A stretch of 60,618 nucleotides of DNA from assembly GCF_011009555.1 (NCBI RefSeq), contig NZ_QXHD01000004.1:2910776-2971393 (forward strand), in the 5' to 3' direction. Below, in pieces: positions 45,801 through 54,154 of this stretch (positions within the stretch are counted from its first letter, which is position 1; each line of letters starts with the position of its first letter). Position numbers and translations under genes: made by a program. The DNA is from Adonisia turfae CCMR0081 (lineage in GTDB: Bacteria > Cyanobacteriota > Cyanobacteriia > Phormidesmidales > Phormidesmidaceae). The notes below the pieces were generated by a model. The model made no database searches, had not been told where the DNA came from, and saw only the letters and a program-made list of their open reading frames with translations.

Positions 45801-46390
45801 TTGATGGATCGTTAAATCGCAGATATCCAGGCACTGGTTTAGGCTTAGCGCTAGTAAAACGCATTGCTGAACTTCATGGTGGAGAAGTTGGAGTTTCCAG
45901 TCAGTCAGACATGGGCAGCTGCTTTACCATGGATATTCCGTGCGAAGTTGTTACATCTTATGATGAAGTATCGGCCATAAAAAAACAAACTGAACTCAGC
46001 GTTACCACAAAGCCAGCTCCAAAGAAAAGGGCCTCCTTAATTTTACTGGCAGAGGAAAATGCAGCAAACATTATTACAATTTCCAGTTATTTAAGAGCAA
46101 AAGGTCACCGTCTACAAATTGCAGCAGATGTGAAAAAAATTAGTAATATTGCTCAATTGACTAGCCCAGATTTGATCTTGATGGATCTCCACGTATTAGG
46201 AAATAATAGTTTAGAGATTATTCAGCAAATTCGTCTTAATTCCTATTTAAAGATTGTTCCTATCATCGCTTTGATTGATCCTTTTATAGATAACAGCCAG
46301 GATGATTACTATGATGCTGGAGTTAATCATTGCATCCATAAACCTTGTAACCTTCAACAGTTAATTGATACGATGCAAAAGCTATTGTAA
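42809..46390 (+). CDS. Multi-PAS hybrid histidine kinase
   Basis: 1193 aa, no membrane segment. An N-terminal receiver-like domain (about 5-125; IIFLDNALSEFD, with Asp kept) is followed by about five PAS/PAC units (from residue 165 to 790; PAC ends such as AIIQDISERKKAEQ, YAIARDITSIKQAQ, ALVQDITERKQSQ, KIIRDITEQKRAE). HisKA with His about 813 (NMSHELRTPLNAI), HATPase (INLLSNAVKFT, DTGIGI, GTGLGLALVKRIAELHGG) and a C-terminal receiver follow. That receiver is degenerate: acidic pair LLAEEN, Thr/Ser replaced by Ile (IIALID), while Asp (LILMDLH) and Lys remain. The receiver tail is similar to that of the kinase at 34933. Confidence 0.94.
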   Translation: MDERLSVLFIADSEEHLLLILQVLRSSGFYPSWEWVKTAEPLHRKTANRSWGVIIFLDNALSEFDVFAALAIIEQNQPDTPCIVISAISGERRAVEIIKAGAHDYLLQDDLGLLPEIVRNETRKMQLESQRFLVSDKSDGSRNDHGVTSSDRKESQRLREARVDATFVQSTVGYVETNLQTMGLTFVNPYFCKMMGYSQAELLGMGVDEISHPDDTEESFSKIRQLFLRKIESFELEKRYRRKDGSFFWAEITVYPLHFQENQVTHCFAIIQDISERKKAEQEREGFFNLSQDLLCIASSEGYFLKVNPAWQTTLGHAQDELIGFPFINFVHPEDRIATLEEFHRLNYDNKIGLNFENRYRCKDGSYKWLSWRSSPDVTTGVVYAIARDITSIKQAQHKLQHLNQELEDKIEERTKALMMTQSAVDLAADCVFLIRSDGSFHYANKTACAKLGYTQEEFRQMNVFAINVNVFPENWVKMWQTLKKESSLTFESQHRSKNGHIYPVEINTRYLNFDGQEYCFSFVRDISYRKLAEATIKKENTFRQQILENMAEGLCVCQQIDEFPFIRHTIWNRKMQAITGYSIEEVNHLGVIPGLISNAVDQKNYVQQYMEHLRMDSVPALEEAEIYRKDGQKRTISISTSVLSDFEGHFTVLALVQDITERKQSQQNASLLAAVVESTDDAIITTNLDDIITSWNSAAVNLFGYTETEAIGQPISILFPPDRLDIAPQILERITNGERIKNFETINLHKNGTPINVSATISPLKDETGKVVGASKIIRDITEQKRAEVQLRLTNEELMRATRLKDEFLANMSHELRTPLNAILGMTESLQKQAFGTINQKQLKPLQLIERSGAHLLELINDILDVAKIESGQMKLDLQPTIVILLCKSSLDFVKQQAYKKAIQIETKFPPHIPDVWLDERRIRQALINLLSNAVKFTSEEGRITLAVSLQGETKTLLKKENRTLVEKTVLRFSVTDTGIGIAPEYISQLFQPFIQIDGSLNRRYPGTGLGLALVKRIAELHGGEVGVSSQSDMGSCFTMDIPCEVVTSYDEVSAIKKQTELSVTTKPAPKKRASLILLAEENAANIITISSYLRAKGHRLQIAADVKKISNIAQLTSPDLILMDLHVLGNNSLEIIQQIRLNSYLKIVPIIALIDPFIDNSQDDYYDAGVNHCIHKPCNLQQLIDTMQKLL

Positions 46391-46523
46391 AGTATGTTTA
46401 CATTAAAATATTTTTGTAAACATTGCAAAAATTATATGTAATGTCAATAGATTTGAGTCAATCGTTTAGTAAATAAACGTTGATTCAGGTTTTATTTTTA
46501 TATTAGGAGTAGGAGGCTAATTA

Positions 46524-47618
46524 ATGAATGCCCCCACAGTTCTCATTATTGATGATGAGCCAGATAATTTTGACGTAATTTCAATTCTCCTAAATGATCA
46601 AGAGTATCAACTACACTACATTGGCAATGCTGCGGAAGTCATAGACTCCCTTGAGATTATTCAGCCTGATTTAATTCTATTGGATGTCATGATGCCGGGC
46701 ATCAATGGTGTTGAACTATGTCGACAGATTAGGGCAGTCCCTAAATGGCAATCGATTCCAATTACCATGGTGACGGCACTGACTAGAAAAGAAGATTTGG
46801 CACGCTGTTTGAATGCAGGGGCCGATGATTTTATTAGTAAGCCGCTGAATGGTCTTGAGCTGCGAGCCAGGGTGCATTCCATGCTCCGTATTAAACACCA
46901 ACATGACCATTTACAAACCTTACTCAAGTTCCGAGAGGATATGGTCCATATGCTCATCCATGATTTGAGAAATCGCCTTACAGATGTATTGCTAGGGGTA
47001 GAATTCCTTGAAATGGATGTGGAGCCTGTTATCCAGGAAAGACTGGCAAAAATCTATAAATCAGCCCAAGGATTGCAGCTTTTAATTGATGATTTACTCA
47101 AAATCGCGCTGCTTGAATCTGGCAATATACGTTTGAATCGAGCCAATGTTGACATTCGTCAACTCGTAAATGCTGTGATCAATAATTTTAGGACGATCGC
47201 AAACCAAAAAAGTCAATCTCTTATCAGTTTATTTGCAGATGACTTAGTGGATACCATTTTCATTGATGAAACCCTGATGTACCGGGTATTAGACAATCTT
47301 TTATCCAATGCGGTTAAATTTTCTCCATCTCACAGTAAGATCGTTGTGAAAGTCACAGGTTCTCAACCAGACACATTAATCATTCAAGTAATCGATTCGG
47401 GTCCTGGTGTGCCCCATAAATTGCGGCAACAGATCTTTGAAAAATATGAGATCGGCACTCTAATGCCTAACGTTTCTCAAATTGGCCTGGGGTTGGCGCT
47501 ATGTAAGATGATTGTCGAGACCCACCAAGGCAATATCTTTGTCAAAAGCAATCATCCCAAGGGCTCTATTTTTGAAATTAACTTAGCTCATAACCCTGCA
47601 TTTGAACCATCGCCCTAA
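46524..47618 (+). CDS. Receiver-histidine kinase (response-regulator/kinase fusion)
   Basis: 364 aa. N-terminal receiver (IIDDEP, LILLDVMMPGING, MVTALT, ISKPLNG), HisKA with phosphoacceptor His about 145 in MLIHDLRNRLTD, and HATPase with N-box DNLLSNAVKFS, DSGPGV and GLGLALCKMIVETHQG. The layout is common in cyanobacteria for phosphorelay steps. GGAGG stands 8 nt before the ATG. It follows the multi-PAS kinase by 133 nt and is the intact paralogue of the His-less protein at 32955-34001, which likewise follows a hybrid kinase (now decayed). Confidence 0.94.
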   Translation: MNAPTVLIIDDEPDNFDVISILLNDQEYQLHYIGNAAEVIDSLEIIQPDLILLDVMMPGINGVELCRQIRAVPKWQSIPITMVTALTRKEDLARCLNAGADDFISKPLNGLELRARVHSMLRIKHQHDHLQTLLKFREDMVHMLIHDLRNRLTDVLLGVEFLEMDVEPVIQERLAKIYKSAQGLQLLIDDLLKIALLESGNIRLNRANVDIRQLVNAVINNFRTIANQKSQSLISLFADDLVDTIFIDETLMYRVLDNLLSNAVKFSPSHSKIVVKVTGSQPDTLIIQVIDSGPGVPHKLRQQIFEKYEIGTLMPNVSQIGLGLALCKMIVETHQGNIFVKSNHPKGSIFEINLAHNPAFEPSP

Positions 47619-47656
47619 TCGTTTCGATCAATAGAAAGATCTATACTTATGATAAA

Positions 47657-47703
47657 AAACATTCATGGAAACTCTCTTGCTGAGAAGATCCTCATGAATG
47701 TTT
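47657..47703 (+). terminator. Hairpin after the receiver-kinase gene
   Basis: AAACATTCATG (47657-47667) pairs with CATGAATGTTT (47693-47703) over 11 bp, 39 nt after the stop; TCATAATCTTTCT follows. It probably ends the OmpR-kinase-kinase transcript. The rest of the 279-nt gap up to 47898 shows nothing recognisable. Confidence 0.6.
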
Positions 47704-47897
47704 CATAATCTTTCTCATGTAATCTGTCATACTAAATCAAAATCCTTAACGCTGAGTTGTTACTCACGGTTACTACTCACGTTAGTAATGATTGCTACCC
47801 TTGGTCTGTTGGAGGGTAGCAACAATATTGCAAGCATTAGGTTTATCTATTTAACTCATTAATCAGACTATACATTGTTTAATTTAAATTTACTCTT

Positions 47898-48962
47898 ATG
47901 TTATTAAATTCTGAAAGCTCTCAGACGTCTACAGTTGGACGTCTTACAAAGATATGGGCTGCTCGTTATTTACCTGATCTTTCTATCTTATCAATTGAGA
48001 ATGCTCTCTCAGTTCGCGATAAATTGCAAGGGACCGTATCAGAGCAAGGTCGTGCCTATACAGCTAATAAACTGAATAAACGTCTGGTTGAGGATCGCTG
48101 TAATCTTGCTGCTGTTAGAGCCAAAAACCTTTACTCCTTTTATAAGAACTCAGATTTGAGAAAGATAGCTAGCATCGCTAAACTTGTTAGCCGTATTTAT
48201 CTCAAAATAATAGAGATGTATCAAGATCCATCGGCAATCGTTCTTTCATCATATTCCAAGCCTGATAAATCCTTTGATCAATCGTCACTAGCTGCTTGGG
48301 GGTTGCCAAAGATAGACCGGTTGGCATTAGAGCTGTCTCCTCTGTTATTAGATCTACAAGAACGGTACCGAGTTTCTCACAACTGGCAATCTGTGGGGTT
48401 TATCACAACGCAGATAACCCTTAGCAATGCTCTATTATTAGAAGAATTAACGCCTTTAGAACAAATTTTTGTTAAGTGCTACTTTAAATTTCTGGAGGAG
48501 CAGGTTTGCCTGCCTTGGCAACGCCTTTGTATAGCGGTGAGAAGGTATAGCCTGTATTCTCCGATTTTTGAGGCTGTTGAATTGATGTTATCTAGGCTAA
48601 CGAGAGTTTCCACTCGGGTTTATGAACGTTGGGCCAATGCGTTTCCCCATTACATTAGCCATAGGGGTGATTTAACGGATCCCAAGGTTAGGCAGTCATC
48701 AATTCGAGATTTTGATATGTTTCAAGCATATTTATGTGTATGTTTACTGGAAGAAGATGCAACAGTTATTGAACAAGAATTGTCGGCAATTTGTCTGATT
48801 GTTTATGGGGCTTTAAATATTCCCTGGGACATGACGGTTGAAGGTACTCTTTTATTAATGCATGAAATCTCGACTCAACTGAAGCCTTATCACAAGCAAA
48901 TCGCTGAGCCTTATTTGGAAATGATGACTAAAACGTTCTCTCACAGAAGGTTTGCATCGTAG
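47898..48962 (+). CDS. Conserved-looking helical protein of unknown function
   Basis: 354 aa, soluble, mostly helical. No catalytic motif is recognised. Patterns such as WQSVGFITTQITLSNALLLE, FVKCYFKFLEEQVCLPWQR and SSIRDFDMFQAYLCVCLLEE look well conserved and resemble an uncharacterised cyanobacterial family I recall only as hypothetical protein. A long basic N-terminal third (about 60-110) is rich in Lys and Arg. It follows the two-component module but is separated from it by a terminator. The start ATG has no clear Shine-Dalgarno. Confidence 0.75.
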   Translation: MLLNSESSQTSTVGRLTKIWAARYLPDLSILSIENALSVRDKLQGTVSEQGRAYTANKLNKRLVEDRCNLAAVRAKNLYSFYKNSDLRKIASIAKLVSRIYLKIIEMYQDPSAIVLSSYSKPDKSFDQSSLAAWGLPKIDRLALELSPLLLDLQERYRVSHNWQSVGFITTQITLSNALLLEELTPLEQIFVKCYFKFLEEQVCLPWQRLCIAVRRYSLYSPIFEAVELMLSRLTRVSTRVYERWANAFPHYISHRGDLTDPKVRQSSIRDFDMFQAYLCVCLLEEDATVIEQELSAICLIVYGALNIPWDMTVEGTLLLMHEISTQLKPYHKQIAEPYLEMMTKTFSHRRFAS

Positions 48963-49161
48963 GTTTGCAGGGAATGACGAAGGCAATGGATCACAGCCTC
49001 TTAAGGAACAGCAATTTCCAATAAACAAGAACTATTGAGAATTGCATCAAGACAGTTATTTTGAACTAAGTGGGCATTCAAAGTCCTGCTAGGAAAGGTT
49101 TTCAGATTTAATGCCTGAGTGTGACAGTTGAGAGGGCGGAATGTCGGTATAAACATCACCC

Positions 49162-49980
49162 ATGAATAAGTCGTCCCTTAGAAAACTGCTGATTGGCGAA
49201 TTTACCTGGAAACGACTAGTGCGCTCAGTCCTGTTTATCTACATAGTTATTGCCTTATATGTCTTCTTCCGGGCAGACAGCATGATTTTCCTACCTCCAC
49301 CTGCCAGCTACCAAGACACTCAGGAAATCCTAAAAGTACCTGTCACTAATAACCAACAAATTTCAGCTCTCTATCTGCCCAATCCTGACGCCGCTTACAC
49401 TCTACTCTATATCCATGGTAATGCTGAAGACCTCGGCGATATTCGTCCCATATTAGAAGACCTGCACCGCTGGGGCTTTAGCGTATTTGCTTATGACTAC
49501 CGAGGTTATGGCACCAGTGATGGTAAACCTGGTGAACGTAACGCTTATCAAGACGTAAATGCTGCCTATACCTACCTGATTCAGCAGCTCAACGTACCTG
49601 CCAATCAAATCATTGCCTATGGTCGCTCTGTCGGCGGTGGCTCAGCAACAGCTTTAGCCAGCCAACAGCCCGTGGCCGGACTTATCTTAGAAAGCGCATT
49701 CACATCTGCTTTTCGTGTAGTGATTCCGTTACCCCTATTCCCTTTCGACAAATTCTCAAATCTGCCTAAGCTTAAAAAGGTCCGCTGCCCAGTGCTCGTT
49801 ATGCACGGTCAGGCTGATGAAATCATCCCATTTCACCATGGCCAGAAACTATACGAAGCAGCGCCAGAACCAAAAGCATTTCTATGGGTACCCGCAGCAG
49901 GCCACAATGACTTTGCCTGGACCAGCGGCGACCGCCTGCGACAAGCATTGGTATCTTTCCAAAAACTCCTGAAAACCTAA
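49162..49980 (+). CDS. Membrane-anchored alpha/beta hydrolase (ABHD13/BAAT-like)
   Basis: 272 aa. One N-terminal membrane anchor (VRSVLFIYIVIALYVFF, about 20-37), then a hydrolase domain: LLYIHGNAEDLGD (oxyanion loop), YDYRGYGTSDG, nucleophile Ser156 in GRSVGGG, acid in MHGQADEIIP and His in AAGHNDF. All three catalytic residues are present, unlike the hydrolase at 5474. The family includes thioesterase/lipase-like enzymes with unknown natural substrates. It stands alone. Confidence 0.9.
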   Translation: MNKSSLRKLLIGEFTWKRLVRSVLFIYIVIALYVFFRADSMIFLPPPASYQDTQEILKVPVTNNQQISALYLPNPDAAYTLLYIHGNAEDLGDIRPILEDLHRWGFSVFAYDYRGYGTSDGKPGERNAYQDVNAAYTYLIQQLNVPANQIIAYGRSVGGGSATALASQQPVAGLILESAFTSAFRVVIPLPLFPFDKFSNLPKLKKVRCPVLVMHGQADEIIPFHHGQKLYEAAPEPKAFLWVPAAGHNDFAWTSGDRLRQALVSFQKLLKT

Positions 49981-50109
49981 TCCGACGTGGATACCCTGCG
50001 ATATTGGGCGCTATCGGTCAGGATTTCATATGAGGTAAACGATCTGGATTACTGATACTTCATCATGTAGCTCTTTGCTCAGAGTTCAGGTTCCTTGAGG
50101 AAAATCGTC

Positions 50110-51645
50110 ATGCATCAGGCTTCTATCGAAAAAGGCAATGGGTTGCCCCCCCTGGGGGCATTGCTCAGAAACATCATGACTGCGGCTTTGTTAACCAATC
50201 CATTAGGGTATCAAGCGCTGTCGGCATCAGAGATGATGGCCAGCCAAAGCGACCTAAGCAGACATCGTCTTCTTGCTCAGACAGACTCGGCCTATGCTGA
50301 AGCCCAAAGACTGATTCGGGAGGCCCTTAAGACTCAGGCCACCGAATTAAGCTTGTCCGGGCTAGATTTGCAAACGTTGCCGCCAGAAATCAGTCAACTG
50401 TCTCAGCTACAAACGCTAGACCTGAGTTACAACCAGCTAACCACGGTACCGCCTGAGATTGGTCAGCTTTCTAGCCTGACTTATCTGAACCTGAAGATCA
50501 ACCAAGTCAATCAGTTGCCTGCTGAAATTGGGCAATTGTCTAACCTGCAAGAGTTGGATCTTTGGAATAACCAACTGAGTGATTTGCCATCGGAGATTGG
50601 TCAACTCTCTCAGCTGCAAATCCTAAACGTTTGGGATAATCGGCTAAGCAGTCTGCCCGCTGAAATGGGTCAGCTCTCTAACTTGGAAGAACTCAATCTG
50701 CGGGGCAATCAACTTCATAGTCTACCGTCTGAAATGGGTCAGCTCTCTAATTTACAAGAGCTAGATCTCTCCTTTAACTGCCTGAGTGACTTACCGATAA
50801 CAATCGGTCAACTTGTTACTCTGAAACAGCTAGATCTCGGCTACAACCGACTGAGGGGGGTACCGATAGACATTCGCTGGTTGAATCGTTTAGAACGCCT
50901 TTCTCTAAACCACAACCAGTTTATTAGCCTCCCAATTGAGATTACTCAGCTCTCTAATCTGAAATATCTTGATCTTGACGAAAATCAATTGAACAGCCTA
51001 CCTGCTGAGATTGGTCACCTCTCGCAATTGCAACATCTAAGTCTTGGGGATAATCAGCTAAATAGTCTGCCTGCTGAAATGGGCCAGCTTGTCAGCCTAA
51101 AAGATCTGTATCTGAATAGCAATCGGCTCAGCCAGTTACCAGCTGAGATCGGTCAACTGACGCGGCTAGAACGGATTTTTCTAAATTCTAATCAGTTGGT
51201 TAATTTTCCAACTGAAATTAGCCAACTCGTGAACCTGATCGGTCTGGGTCTTTACGATAATCAACTGAGTCACCTGCCTGCTGAGATTGGCAAGCTCTCT
51301 AATTTGCAATATCTGGGGCTTTCGGGAAACCAGATTAACCGTTTACCAACTGAGATTGGCCAGCTCTCTGCTCTGGCTTATCTTTACCTGGCGAACAATC
51401 AACTCAGTCAGGTACCCTCTGAAATTGGCCAGCTGGTTTATTTATATGACCTGGATCTAAGTCAGAACCAGCTGAGTCGTTTGCCTGGCGACATGGGGCG
51501 AATGTTCAGCCTGGAAAGGCTGTCCCTTAAGGATAATCAGCTGACTAGTTTGCCAGTTGCGATCGCACAACTCCCCGAACTCCGTTCCCTAGAACTCGCA
51601 GGCAACCCCATGCCCCCTGAACTGCTGGAGCAATACTCACGCTGA
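50110..51645 (+). CDS. Leucine-rich repeat protein with 18 regular repeats
   Basis: 511 aa from ATG 50110 (GAGGA about 10 nt upstream; the frame is open from TTG 50095). The N-terminal 60 residues contain a moderately hydrophobic stretch (about 14-45) that could be an export signal. A short helical lead (SAYAEAQRLIREALKTQATELSLSGL) resembles the cap found before LRRs in cyanobacterial and Roco-like proteins. Then 18 uninterrupted 23-residue repeats of the L-x2-LP-x-EIGQLS-x-L-x2-L-x-L-x2-NQ type and an 11-residue end. No Roc/COR, kinase or TIR domain is present, so it is a pure LRR scaffold. It overlaps larB tail-to-tail by 9 nt. Confidence 0.93.
   Translation: MHQASIEKGNGLPPLGALLRNIMTAALLTNPLGYQALSASEMMASQSDLSRHRLLAQTDSAYAEAQRLIREALKTQATELSLSGLDLQTLPPEISQLSQLQTLDLSYNQLTTVPPEIGQLSSLTYLNLKINQVNQLPAEIGQLSNLQELDLWNNQLSDLPSEIGQLSQLQILNVWDNRLSSLPAEMGQLSNLEELNLRGNQLHSLPSEMGQLSNLQELDLSFNCLSDLPITIGQLVTLKQLDLGYNRLRGVPIDIRWLNRLERLSLNHNQFISLPIEITQLSNLKYLDLDENQLNSLPAEIGHLSQLQHLSLGDNQLNSLPAEMGQLVSLKDLYLNSNRLSQLPAEIGQLTRLERIFLNSNQLVNFPTEISQLVNLIGLGLYDNQLSHLPAEIGKLSNLQYLGLSGNQINRLPTEIGQLSALAYLYLANNQLSQVPSEIGQLVYLYDLDLSQNQLSRLPGDMGRMFSLERLSLKDNQLTSLPVAIAQLPELRSLELAGNPMPPELLEQYSR
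50368..51609 (+). repeat. Tandem coding repeat, 18 units of 69 nt
   Basis: The LRR units are exactly 23 codons each with no insertion or deletion across 1242 nt, so the DNA itself has a strict 69-bp period. The units have diverged in sequence, but CAGCTCTCTAA-like words recur at the same place in most. Confidence 0.85.
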
Positions 51646-52416
51646 TTGGCCAATTTTTGTGGCTGTTCTAATAATTTGCCCGGCTAACACAGCAGCCCCA
51701 AACCCATTGTCGATATTCATCACGCCAATCCCTGCGGCGCAAGAGTTTAACATCGTCAACAAGGCCGACACCCCCCCAAAGCTGGCTCCATAACCAACAC
51801 TGGTCGGCACGGCAATCACCGGGCAGTTCGCCAATCCAGCAACAACACTGGGCAATGCTCCCTCCATCCCGGCAACAACAATTAACACATCGGCCTGATC
51901 AATCACCTGCCGATTGTTCAACAACCGATGGATGCCTGCTACACCCACATCCCATAGACGGGTCACTTGAAAACCCGATAGTTCCAACGTGACTGCCGCT
52001 TCTGCTGCCGTGGGCAAATCGGCTGTGCCCGCCGTAAGAATCGCAATGTTACCGGGATATACCGCTGCAATAGTCTCTGGCTGTAGGGCACAAATGCGAG
52101 CTCGTTCGTAATAGCGCAGATTTGGCAAGGAGTCTCGCAACTGTGGATACACCTCTGGCGTAATTCGTGTCGCCATCACCACCGGATTCTCGGGCTCCAT
52201 CGCTCGAAAAATTTTTATGAGCTGATCTATCGTCTTATCTTGACCCCAGATCACCTCTGGAAATCCTGTCCGCAAGGTCCGATGATGATCGATTTTGGCA
52301 AAGTCATCAACGGGTTGATAGTTCAGGTGCTTGAGTTTATCAAAGGCAGTGTCGGGGCTAACCTGTCCTTGGGCAACAGCGGTCAACAAATCGCGTAGTA
52401 CAGCAGGCTGGGTCAC
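51637..52416 (-). CDS. larB: Nickel pincer cofactor biosynthesis protein LarB (AIR-carboxylase-like)
   Basis: 259 aa. LarB carboxylates and hydrolyses nicotinic acid adenine dinucleotide in the pathway to the nickel-pincer nucleotide of lactate racemase-type enzymes. Seen: an N-terminal helical part (LLTAVAQGQVSPDTAFDKLKHL), FPEVIWGQDKT, and the PurE-like C-terminal core with ILTAGTADLPTAAEAAVT, VVAGMEGALPSVVAGL and VPTSVGYGASFGG. No larC, larE or larA gene is in the window, so the substrate enzyme is not known. Divergent from the LpxB-like gene. Confidence 0.94.
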   Translation of the reverse strand: MTQPAVLRDLLTAVAQGQVSPDTAFDKLKHLNYQPVDDFAKIDHHRTLRTGFPEVIWGQDKTIDQLIKIFRAMEPENPVVMATRITPEVYPQLRDSLPNLRYYERARICALQPETIAAVYPGNIAILTAGTADLPTAAEAAVTLELSGFQVTRLWDVGVAGIHRLLNNRQVIDQADVLIVVAGMEGALPSVVAGLANCPVIAVPTSVGYGASFGGVSALLTMLNSCAAGIGVMNIDNGFGAAVLAGQIIRTATKIGQSA

Positions 52417-52564
52417 GGTGAGAACGGAAATTTTGAAGGACGGTATTTAGGCTAGCGTTTTTTTGAAATGGTTGACGTTTGTGTCGGGGCGTTCCATGAA
52501 ACATCCCACGGGTTATGGCACGTGATAATGTGGCCATGGCAATGCCTTTGGAACCCATAGACCG

Positions 52565-53863
52565 ATGGCGGTAGACGTTCTAATTTTGACCAACGGGCCA
52601 GGGGAAGTCTCAACCTGGGTAAAACCCGTTATCCAGCAGCTGAGAAAGCGTGAGCCGGACCACGAACAGATGCGCTTTTCGGTGATGCTGTCCCCCTGCC
52701 CCCACGCATCGGGAGGCGAAACGGCTTCCCTCAAGTCCTATGCCGAGGTAGATCGCGTGCAAGGGCCAGACGCGTTTTTCCGGTTTTTGCTCACGGGCAA
52801 AACCACTGATGACTGGGACTGGCATCACCAGGGTGTGGTCGTTTTTCTTGGTGGCGATCAGCTCTATGCTGTCTGGGCGGCCAAGCGTCTGGGCTACCGT
52901 ACCGTCATCTACGCAGAATGGGAACCGCGCTGGCTCAACTGGGTGGATAACTTTGGCATGATGCAGGGGGATACTACCGAGAAAGTTGCGGCTAAATATC
53001 AGCCCAAGCTGACGGTGGTGGGTGACCTGATGGCGGATGTGGAATCTGCTAGTGGCGCAGAGCTGCCCTTTAGCCCTGAAACGCAGGTAATTGGGCTGAT
53101 GCCGGGGTCAAAGCCAGATAAGTTAAGGCCTGGGGTACCGTTGTCGCTTGCGATCGCACACACACTCCACCAAACCCATCCCGATCTTGAATTCATCATC
53201 CCCGTCGCCCCCACCGTCACGCCAGACACCCTTGTCACCTACGCCGACCCCACCCAAAATGCCACCGTCGCAGTCATGAACGGACCCAGTGCCCGGCTCA
53301 TCACCCCCGACAATCCCGCCAACAGCGGCCTGCCCTACTTCCAAATCAAGGACGGCCCCAAAGTCTGGCTCTGGACCGACTTTCCCGCCCATGGCCTGCT
53401 TAAACGCTGCACCCTTTGCATCACCACAGTCGGAGCCAATACCGCTCAGCTTGGCTCCCTGGCTGTGCCCATGGTGGTTTTACTCCCCACTCAGCAGCTA
53501 GACGTCATGCGCACCTGGGATGGTCTTTGGGGCTTGCTATGCCAGCTGCCGGTGGTTGGCTCCTTGCTAACCACGGTGATTAATACCGTGGCGATTCAAT
53601 ATATCCAGCGCAATCAGAAGCGCTTTGCCTGGCCGAATATTTGGGCCAAGGAAGAGGTGGTGCCGGAACTGCTGGGACGGATTACGGCTGAGGAGGTGTG
53701 CGATCTCATTTCCACCTACCTCAAACACCCGGAACAACTGGAAGCCATGGGCCAAAACCTGCGTAACCTGCGCGGTCCATCAGGGGCCGCCAGCCGTTTC
53801 GCCCAATTAATTTTGGAAACACTCCCCGCCGATGCATTCAATCGAATTGAAACAAATCATTAA
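52565..53863 (+). CDS. LpxB-like protein (lipid-A-disaccharide synthase-related), cyanobacterial type
   Basis: 432 aa. GT-B-type protein: ILTNGPGEVSTWVKPVIQQLR at the N-terminus; VVFLGGDQLYAVWAAKRLGY; a central VVGDLMAD and IGLMPGSKPDKLR (nucleotide-sugar side); then TTVGANTAQLGSLAVPMVVLLP. The layout matches LpxB, but the sequence belongs to a separate cyanobacterial family, so activity on UDP-diacylglucosamine should not be assumed. It is preceded by the divergent larB promoter (148 nt) and followed by a hairpin. Confidence 0.85.
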   Translation: MAVDVLILTNGPGEVSTWVKPVIQQLRKREPDHEQMRFSVMLSPCPHASGGETASLKSYAEVDRVQGPDAFFRFLLTGKTTDDWDWHHQGVVVFLGGDQLYAVWAAKRLGYRTVIYAEWEPRWLNWVDNFGMMQGDTTEKVAAKYQPKLTVVGDLMADVESASGAELPFSPETQVIGLMPGSKPDKLRPGVPLSLAIAHTLHQTHPDLEFIIPVAPTVTPDTLVTYADPTQNATVAVMNGPSARLITPDNPANSGLPYFQIKDGPKVWLWTDFPAHGLLKRCTLCITTVGANTAQLGSLAVPMVVLLPTQQLDVMRTWDGLWGLLCQLPVVGSLLTTVINTVAIQYIQRNQKRFAWPNIWAKEEVVPELLGRITAEEVCDLISTYLKHPEQLEAMGQNLRNLRGPSGAASRFAQLILETLPADAFNRIETNH

Positions 53864-53864
53864 C

Positions 53865-53893
53865 CAGGTATTAAATGTAACCATGAATACCTG
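53865..53893 (+). terminator. Hairpin just after the LpxB-like gene
   Basis: CAGGTATT (53865-53872) pairs with AATACCTG (53886-53893), one base after the stop codon; TTATCT follows. The 8-bp stem and weak T-tract make it a moderate terminator candidate. Nothing else is recognised before 54155. Confidence 0.45.
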
Positions 53894-54154
53894 TTATCTA
53901 ACGGAGGCTTAATCTAAGCTACGACTGTTTAATTTTGAGTACAGCTTGATTCCTAACTACTTGCCTCCTGATTCTCCACCGATAGGAATTGTTGAGGTGC
54001 TACAAACATAATCATTTTCTAAAATACCTGTAACACAAAGGTTCTAGAACGTCACATGTCTTGACTAAGCCTTCGATTGTCATAGCCAAGATGTCGCGAC
54101 TTAAGTTGATTCCCCTTACGTTTAACTGCTCAGTGTTATTTACCCAGTGACGGT

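Noticed and set aside
50368..51609. LRR array as a CRISPR-like or satellite DNA array
   Set aside because: The 69-bp period is fully explained by 23-codon LRR units in one open frame.
52565..53863. Naming the gene lpxB
   Set aside because: The sequence belongs to a separate LpxB-like cyanobacterial family; no other lipid A gene is nearby and activity is not established.
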